Assembly (NCBI RefSeq): GCF_050003625.1
Contig: NC_134399.1
Span: 148,236,473 to 148,300,472, forward strand
Length of the DNA stretch: 64,000 nucleotides
Direction: 5' to 3'
Origin: Haematobia irritans
Lineage: Eukaryota; Arthropoda; Insecta; Diptera; Muscidae
The position numbers and the translations under genes are program-made. Positions 57,788-64,000 of this stretch are shown piece after piece. How positions within the stretch are numbered: position 1 is the first letter of the stretch; every line of letters begins with the position of its first letter. Below the pieces are notes generated by a model. That model ran no database searches. It had not been told where the DNA came from and saw only the letters and a program-made list of their open reading frames with translations.

Positions 57788-58022
57788 CCTCGTATAGCTA
57801 TCAGCGCCTTCTTCGATTCAGCGTTTTCTTTTAAGTTTTGGAAAGACTAGATATCACGTGGAGCCAAATCAGGCCAATACGGTTGTTGCAAAACGATATT
57901 GGTTGAATTTTTGGTATCACGTCGTAACATTTCAGTAAAATTGGTCTTTTTAATTGTCTTTCCTGGCTTAAAATGTATATCGTGACAGTTAAAATCAAAA
58001 ATATGATCAACATGAAAAGGCG
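57788..58022 (-). pseudogene. Second mariner-like transposase fragment, opposite strand
   Basis: The minus strand gives FLQQPYWPDLAPRDI (P-D-L-A-P-x-D catalytic region), then a stop and SFPKLKRKR, as in F-x-x-F-P-K-L-K of mariners. Upstream HVDHIFDFNCHDIHFKPGK and TNFTEMLRRDTKNSTNIV are open. A different lineage from the adjacent 57380-57776 copy, with the two 3' ends facing each other. Confidence 0.65.
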
Positions 58023-58849
58023 AATTATGGTGAATGGTAAATAAAATTTACGTTTTTATTTAAGTCATTCACTGTGCCAAATTTTTCAACAAAGCTCGAG
58101 AAGAGATTCAATAGGAAAAATAATAAAATCCAACAAAGGGAAATAAACACAAAACACCAGAATACAACTGTGCGTGAGTATATACAGTAATTCTATCAAA
58201 ATATTTGTTTGGAAAAATTCCTTGGTTTATTGAACCAAATATTAAGGTAACAATAGTAATAAAATGTAATTAAAAACAATATTATTTTCTGTTTCTATAC
58301 AAAGAATGTTGTCCACAGAAATTGGTAAGAGGATTACCAGAAAGAAAGTCCTCCTCAAACAAAAGGATTAATGTTCTAGAACATTGTTTGGTGAAATTTA
58401 TTACTCACACACCACAAATGAGCTGATGGTCATGGATGTAAGACAAGTTCTATTTCTTTTTCTGTCTTAATTCAATTACACAAATTTATTTGTTGGAGTC
58501 GCCATCATCACCTAGCTATATAGCTTAGATTCCATTTCTTTATTACAACCATTGGCACTTGGATACAAGTGTGCGTCAAATAGCTTTTGGCCAAATGAAT
58601 GAAAATACGAAATCTTGTTGAGAAAAGGATATTAGAGGAATTTTTGTGGCATGGTAACATAGAACATTGAACGAAGACTATTCATTTCTGAGGAACGAAA
58701 TTTTATACAATAGAGTTTTCTTTTAACGCTAAATAACAATCATTGTATCGTTTGCCATAAATTCGAAAAATAAAGAAGTATTTTTTATTTCTATAAAAAG
58801 TGAATTGGGGATAAATAATATTTTAATTAAGAACGTAAAAACGTTCAAT
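58023..58849. other. No gene found
   Basis: Unassigned. GAGGAACGAAATTTTATAC at about 58688 matches the small TIR family noted at 31394-31567. Confidence 0.45.
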
Positions 58850-58852
58850 TGT

Positions 58853-58983
58853 TTTTTACACTGATTTTATTTTTAATTTCATTAAAAAGCTCATTGTATC
58901 AGTTGGTAGTTTAATTGATAACGTTTTCAACTTCAATCCTATTTTTAATAGGTAATAGTTTGGTGATATTTTTTTTGTGCGTG
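58853..58983. mobile_element. Right-half fragment of the AATTAATT MITE
   Basis: Shares ATTAAAAAGCTCATTGTATC and TTTTCAACTTCAAT with 15755-16322 and ends TTTGGTGATATTTTTTTTGT then GCGTG, followed by TA. Confidence 0.65.
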
Positions 58984-59273
58984 TAGATAATCTTATCCAT
59001 TCTTTTATGATGTTAGGCCAAGAAGCACTTCCAGTTTGTTTGGATACAATTCAAATGCTATATACATTGAACTTGAAATCATTGCGCTTTTGGCCTTATA
59101 TTGCTTCTTGTGTATCTACTTATATACTGATATCTATCAATTTTGTCCTTACAAGAGATTTCAAGTGGATCGGATGAAAATTAACTCTTTAGGCTGTCCA
59201 TAAATCAAATTTAAGAAACGGTTTATATTTGTGCTGTATCATATAAGTTCCGATATGTTTTTTTAGTATGTTA

Positions 59274-59612
59274 AGTTAGATAGAGACAGGCCGTTATTTC
59301 AGGCTCACTTACACTATTCAGTCCATTGTGGTACCAAAGGTGGTGAGCTCCTCTCTTGTCAATGAATGTAGCCCGATTCTATATTTAGCTTAACGACATG
59401 AACCACTATTTTATAGCCGAATCCGATAGGTATTTCATATTACGGAGAAACCACCTAGCTTCGAAATACTCAAAAATGTCACTAGCATTACTTGGAGGGA
59501 ATAATCCACCGTTGAAATACTTGTCAGTGTTCGGTCAAAACTGGGATTGAACACAGGATCCTTTACATGCAAGGCTAGCATGACTTCCGTTCTATCACCA
59601 TGCTCACAAAAC
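59274..59612 (-). mobile_element. Old, diverged tRNA-derived SINE
   Basis: All parts of the SINE are recognisable on minus (TTATCCACC region inverted as AATAATCCACCGTTGAA, TTCGGTCAAAACTGGGATTG near box B), but with many substitutions. The tail is decayed to TTAAGTTAGATAG, with no TTAGG run left. Confidence 0.75.
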
Positions 59613-59948
59613 TTATGAGATGTAACTTCATATCGATGTTGATGAGAAACCAAAGTATAACAAAACACCAATATCGGAGCTCAAACTAATCCACCAGTAT
59701 AAAGTCAAGAAGACCGATATCTATGGCTTCCCCCTTTTAAGATTATTTCCAAATTCCTCCCCAACACTGCAGATATGTCTTCCACATTAACGCCGCATTC
59801 CTCGTCATTGGGACATCCATATCGAAGTTCAAAATTTGTTTAATATCATTGTTTTTCAAACCTTTTTTCTCTAGGTCCCATGCCCAAAAATATGTAATTT
59901 TAGTACCACAATAGCCCAAAGTTGCCCACAGGCAACTTTTCAATTTTA
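59613..59948. other. No gene found
   Basis: Unassigned. The 102-codon minus-strand frame at 59743-60051 runs into the A9 head and has no domain I know. Confidence 0.45.
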
Positions 59949-60670
59949 ACAAGTATATACGGCCGTAAGTTCGGCCAGGCCGAATCTTATGTACCCTCCA
60001 CCATGGATTGCGTAGAAACTTCGACGAAAGACTGTCATCCACAAATTTCAACTCACATGGTTGTTAAATATCATATACTACCACCACGTACCAAATTTCA
60101 ACCAGATCGGATGAATTTTGCTTCTCCAAAAGGCACCGGAGGTTAAATCTGGGGATCGGTTTATATGGGAGCTATATATTATTATGGACTGATAGGAACC
60201 AATTCCTGCATGGTTGTTGGATACCCTATACTAACATCACGTACCAAATTTCAACCGAATGGGAAGAATTTTGCACTTCCAAGGTGCTCCGGAGGTCACA
60301 TCTGGGGATCGATTTATATGGGGCCTATATATAATTATGGATCGATATCGACCAATTTTTGCATGGGTGTTTGAGGCCATATATTAGCATCACGTACCAA
60401 ATTTCAACTGAATCAGATAAATTTTCCGTTTATATGGGGGCTATACGTAAAAGTGGACCGATATTGCCCATTTGCAATACCATCCGACCTACATCAATAA
60501 CAACTACTTGTGCCAAGTTTCAAGTCGATAGCTTGTTTCGTTCGGAAGTTAGCGGACGGACATGCTCAGATCGACTCAGAATTTCACCACGACCCAGAAT
60601 ATATATACTTTATGGGGTCTTGGAGCAATATTTCGATGTGTTACAAATCCTATGGTGGAGGGTATACAAA
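59949..60670 (+). mobile_element. Family A element (A9), both ends present, interior deleted
   Basis: Head ACAAGTATATACGGCCG and end CCTATGGTGGAGGGTATAC are present, but the leader jumps from GACTGTCATCCACAAATTTC straight into a unit. About three units remain and the (GACG)n tract is reduced to one GACGGAC. Confidence 0.85.
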
Positions 60671-60914
60671 TTTCTCACTTGTTGTTTTTTTTTGCAAGTT
60701 TAAGATTTGATTTCCACAAATATTTTATTTGATATGTACTACAGCAGATTTAATAAAAACTTTCAATATTTTTGTTGTAATTTTTGAAAAAAATCTAATT
60801 TATAAAAACCAAATTCGCAAATATTTTTTTCTTGAGGCATGTGCGTATTAATGAAAACAAACTTGCCAAATTAACTGTTTTTTAATTCAAATTAAAGAGA
60901 ACATTTGTAGCTTT

Positions 60915-61476
60915 CGATACCGTTACAGAGTAGAAAACTTCTTCCGATCCGGTTGAAGTTTAGTACGCAACTTTAGTATATGCTCTTTAACAACCAGGCG
61001 GAAATTGGTCCAATTCGGTCCATAATTATATATAGCCCCCATGTAAACCGTTCCCCAAATTTGGCATGCACAGCCTCTTGGGGGAGAAAGTCTCGTCCGA
61101 TCACGTTGAAACTTGATATATCATCTTAGTAAATGGCTCCTAATAAGCATTCATTCGATCCAGCTAAAATTTGCTACGTGGGTTAGTATATGGCCTCTAA
61201 TCACCTTGTGACAATTGGTCCTTATCGGTCCATAATTAAATATATTGATTTCCGGAGCTTTATGTAGGTGAAAATTATGTGGCGTCTAACCACCATGCAA
61301 ACATTGGTTCATATTGGTCCTTGTATATGAAACATGTCGTCATCGGCAAGTGTGATCACATCGGCAAGTGTGAACACAAGAATTCGATTTTGGATGACAG
61401 TAGAAAATTTTACGCAATCCATGGTGGAGGGTGCATAAGATTCGGCCTGGCGGAACTTAAGGTCGTATGTACTTGT
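60915..61476 (-). mobile_element. Family A fragment (A10), 3'-truncated
   Basis: 5' head at 61476 on minus (ACAAGTACATACGACC, degraded palindrome, CACCCTCCACCATGG). Three diverged units follow (ATATATAGCCCCCATGTAAA on plus). It contains an 18-bp duplication, CATCGGCAAGTGTGATCA type, at 61340-61375. Confidence 0.75.
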
Positions 61477-62460
61477 TTTAATTTTTCTTTTTTCCAATCC
61501 CGCACAATGGCATGGGGAATACCATACTTGTTTTTCCACTAGCAATACAACTAAATATTCCACATGACACCTCTTTAAACAACAGCTTTATATGCATGAA
61601 TTCGTCATATTGCTCTATATATTGTGCACTGGCAACATTGTTATGGCCCCGTTATTTTATGACATGTTAAAGTACCTCTCAGAACTCATCCTCGTTCACA
61701 CATTGTTATTCACAGCTGTCTTTAATCACATTCAAACTCACACATTGACTCTGGCTGCACTTTTACTTGTATATTTCCATAATTCTTTAACAACTTTTTC
61801 ATGTTAGGTTTGGTATATGGAGGGACATTAAAATTCTTCACCTCGCATATCTTAAAAGATTTTGTGTGGTTTTGAGTTTTATTTATTTATTTTTTTCTTG
61901 TTTGTTCCTTATTTCAATTCGTCATTCATTTGAGTGGGGGTCTTCTTGGAGGTTGCTTACTGCTCTTGAAGATCTAAAGTAAAGGTTGACGATTACATCA
62001 CAATATTTTTTTTTTGAAGCCATTGTAATGGCGTTGTAGCTATTTAAATAAGATTGGTGGTCGTGGCGACAATGGTGGAGGTTGCGACGGTACTATTGAT
62101 GGATACAATGATGGGCTTGAGGATGACTCTGACGCCGGGTCGTGACTTTTATGTCATTACCATGATCATAGCATGCGATTTAGAGTTAAATATTCCATAT
62201 CATTTTTTTTCTTTAGGTTAATATTCCTTAATACGTTCTGTCAATTATGATTAAGGTTTGTCTTTATCTTTATTTTCGAGGATTCTTGAATATCAAGAAT
62301 GATGTGAAGAAGTATGAATGATTGGATGTTTTCGTTAAATGGATTTAAATTTGGGACTGCGTTAAGCATGAACAATCAATATTTGATGTGACGCGTATTC
62401 AGTAGCATTGATGGTTTAGGTTTGTTTTTTAATAAATAAACTAATTATTCTTTTAAGTAA
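61477..62460. other. No gene found
   Basis: Unassigned. Short frames (71-87 codons) lack recognisable domains. GGT/GGC-rich stretch near 62050-62100. Confidence 0.45.
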
Positions 62461-62743
62461 TTGAGGTTTATGACCAAACTCTTTTGTAATACAAAAAAAA
62501 TCTATTTTATTCATTTCGTAAAAACAATTATGACTTTACGACCCTCATTGCTGTTGGTCATTTACACCGGAGTCGACAAAAGTAACTCCACCCTGGGCAT
62601 GGACTGCAACACCCCTCTCTGGCACAGTCAGTCGGCCGGTCTGATCAGATATATTCTCCTTTGTGCCGGCAACATTAAAAGCAATCCAGGATCAGTGTGT
62701 CCAATCTGTTCGTCAACAGTCATGTGCGGGGGTTACTCTGTTA
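62461..62743 (+). pseudogene. Non-LTR retrotransposon ORF 5' fragment, cut by a mariner insertion
   Basis: Open frame of about 94 codons up to the mariner TA. After an unplaced N-terminus it reads WHSQSAGLIRYILLCAGNIK, SNPGSVCPICSSTV. L-L-x-x-A-G-(D/N)-(V/I)-x-x-N-P-G-P followed by C-x-x-C is typical near the start of the endonuclease/RT ORF of many CR1/L2-like and related LINEs, where D-x-E-x-N-P-G-P can act as a 2A-like peptide. Here the key residues are altered (N for D, K for E, final S for P), so a 2A function is unlikely. The rest of the ORF is not in the window. Family not determined. Confidence 0.5.
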
Positions 62744-64000
62744 CGGTCAAAATTTGGTCAAGGGAAAACGCGTGTAAATCGGTGAAATCGTTTATTTAAA
62801 AAATCAAATTAAATTTCTTTTTCAAGGTCAATTAGTATAAAATTGAGGAAAAATATTCAGTTAGGCTTTCGCTTTTCCAAATCCGAATTGCCGGGCCTCA
62901 CGCTTGACACCTGCCATCAGATTTTGTACAGCCACCTTGTCCACCTTCTTTGCCGCAGAAAGCCAGTTTGCCTTGAACTGCTGCTTAGCTCCTTAGCAGT
63001 TTTTTGGTCTTCTTTAGGTTCCGCTTGACAATAGCCCAGTATTTCTCAATTGGGCGGAGCTCTGGCGTGTTGGGAGGGTTCTTGTCCTTGGGAACCACCT
63101 GCACGTTGTTGGCGGCGTACCACTCCATGGCCTTTTTACCGTAATGACAAGATGCCAAATCCGGCCAAAACAGTGCGGAACAACCGTGTTTCTTCAGGAA
63201 AGGCAGCAGACGTTTATTCAAACACTCTTTCACGTAAATTTCTTGGTTGACAGTCCCGGAAGCTATGAAAATGCTGCTTTTCAAGCCACAGGTACAGATG
63301 GCTTGCCAAACCAGATATTTCTTTGCGAACTTTGACAGTTTTATGTGCTTGAAAATATCTGCTACCTTTCCCCTTCCTTTTGCCGTATAAAACTCCTGTC
63401 CCGGAAGCTGCTTGTAGTCGGCTTTGACGTAGTTTTCGTCGTCCATTACCACGCAGTCAAACTTCATCAGCATCGTCGTGTACAGCCTCCGGGATCGCGC
63501 TTTGGCCGTCGTATTTTGTTTATCATCGCGATTTGGAGTCTTTACCTTATTGTAAGTCGATAGTCCGGCTCGTTTTTTGGCTCGATGCACGGTTGTAGAC
63601 GATACATCTCGGAGAGAGAGGTTAGGGTTTCGCTTGAAACTATCGGCAACTCTCTTTGTCGTCTCAGCGGCTTCCGGCTTTCGATTTCCCCCCGATCCGA
63701 CTTCCTGGCTGTCGACAAACGTTCCCCAAACACTTTAATTAAATTTGTAACGGTTGATTTGGCAACTTTTAGCGATTTTGCCAGCTTTGCGTGCTAGTAG
63801 CTCGGATTTTCGCGATGCGCGAGCCAAATTTTGATACGTTGCTCTTCGTGCTTGGACGGCATTTTGACAACTGAAGAGTGAATTCCAAAATCAGAATAGG
63901 AGCAACATTCTATACTCACACACCTTCAAAATGAGGGGTGTTCAGATTTTTAAATGCAAAATTGAAACAAATACGTCAAGTTTATATTGACCAAATTTTG
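62744..64000 (-). mobile_element. DD37E Tc1/mariner-type transposon, copy C (runs off the window)
   Basis: Left inverted repeat CGGTCAAAATTTGGTCAA at 62744, preceded by TA. The right inverted repeat begins at TTGACCAAATTTTG and is cut by the window end. This is the only copy with its left end and full-length coding span. Confidence 0.9.
62861..63862 (-). pseudogene. DD37E transposase, copy C, full-length span but disrupted
   Basis: Span of about 334 codons from MPSKHEEQRIKIWLAHREN at 63862 to a stop at 62861. The helix-turn-helix region has an in-frame stop after AHRENPSY and frameshifts near 63735-63540. From 63590 the frame is open for 201 codons: CVVMDDENYVKADYKQLPGQ (first catalytic Asp), LSKFAKKYLVWQAICTCG, LFWPDLASCHYGKKAMEWY (second Asp) and PELRPIEKYWAIVKRNLKK (Glu), with 37 residues between the last two. 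A frameshift near 62990 separates the C-terminal tail, which matches NWLSAAKKVDKVAVQNLMAG and ends near KAKA. It retains the complete catalytic triad, but the N-terminal lesions make it inactive. Confidence 0.92.

Overview
This window is a eukaryotic, AT-rich stretch made almost entirely of transposable-element (TE) remains. I found no intact host protein-coding gene, no rRNA and no credible functional tRNA gene. The repeat content points to a higher fly, probably a calyptrate/muscid (stable, horn or house fly relatives). The evidence is very abundant mini-me/DINE-1-like elements with the dipteran (TA)n-core-(GTCY)n signature, a DD37E Tc1/mariner transposase like those of mosquitoes, and many TA-flanked MITEs. 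The species is an inference.

Two repeat families dominate. Family A begins ACAAGTATATACGGCCG, has a TTCGGCCAGGCCGAA palindrome, and ends in GGTGGAGGGTATAAAA. Copies or pieces lie at 3271-4376, 12175-12401, 14698-15650, 17585-18350, 19466-22658, 28585-30745, 45161-46516, 48026-49784, 49794-52288, 59949-60670 and 60915-61476. Family B begins ACAAGTAAGGAAAGTC and ends in GTGCAGGGTATAAAAA. It occupies 13215-14693, 25048-26982 (one copy nested in another), 41402-41680, 42665-43085 and 55795-57306. Both families carry internal tandem units of about 153 bp that look homologous, and subterminal inverted repeats. The 153-bp unit equals 51 codons, so long open frames (up to 467 codons) arise without being obvious genes.

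Other components are: a tRNA-derived SINE with a (CCTAA)n tail (seven recognisable copies or fragments, four with clear target-site duplications); three broken copies of a DD37E transposon (7391-8488, 12402-13212, 62744-end); remains of at least three further mariner-type transposases (42733-42868, 44457-44908, 57380-57776, 57788-58022); three hAT-type remnants, two with terminal inverted repeats and 8-bp target duplications; a non-LTR retrotransposon with RT-end and RNase H pieces (8700-10135) and the 5' part of another (62461-62743); numerous MITEs, several with tRNA-like (pol III box A/B) modules inside; and 29-bp minisatellite arrays (1-899, 50029-50715).

The window reads as layered insertions: MITE in SINE, MITE in RNase H, SINE, hAT and MITE in one A element, and B in B. 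Several empty sites can be inferred by eye, which gives relative ages. Stretches between TEs (for example 10682-12174, 22659-24081, 37395-39095, 46517-48025, 61477-62460) hold no recognisable gene and may be intergenic or intronic DNA.
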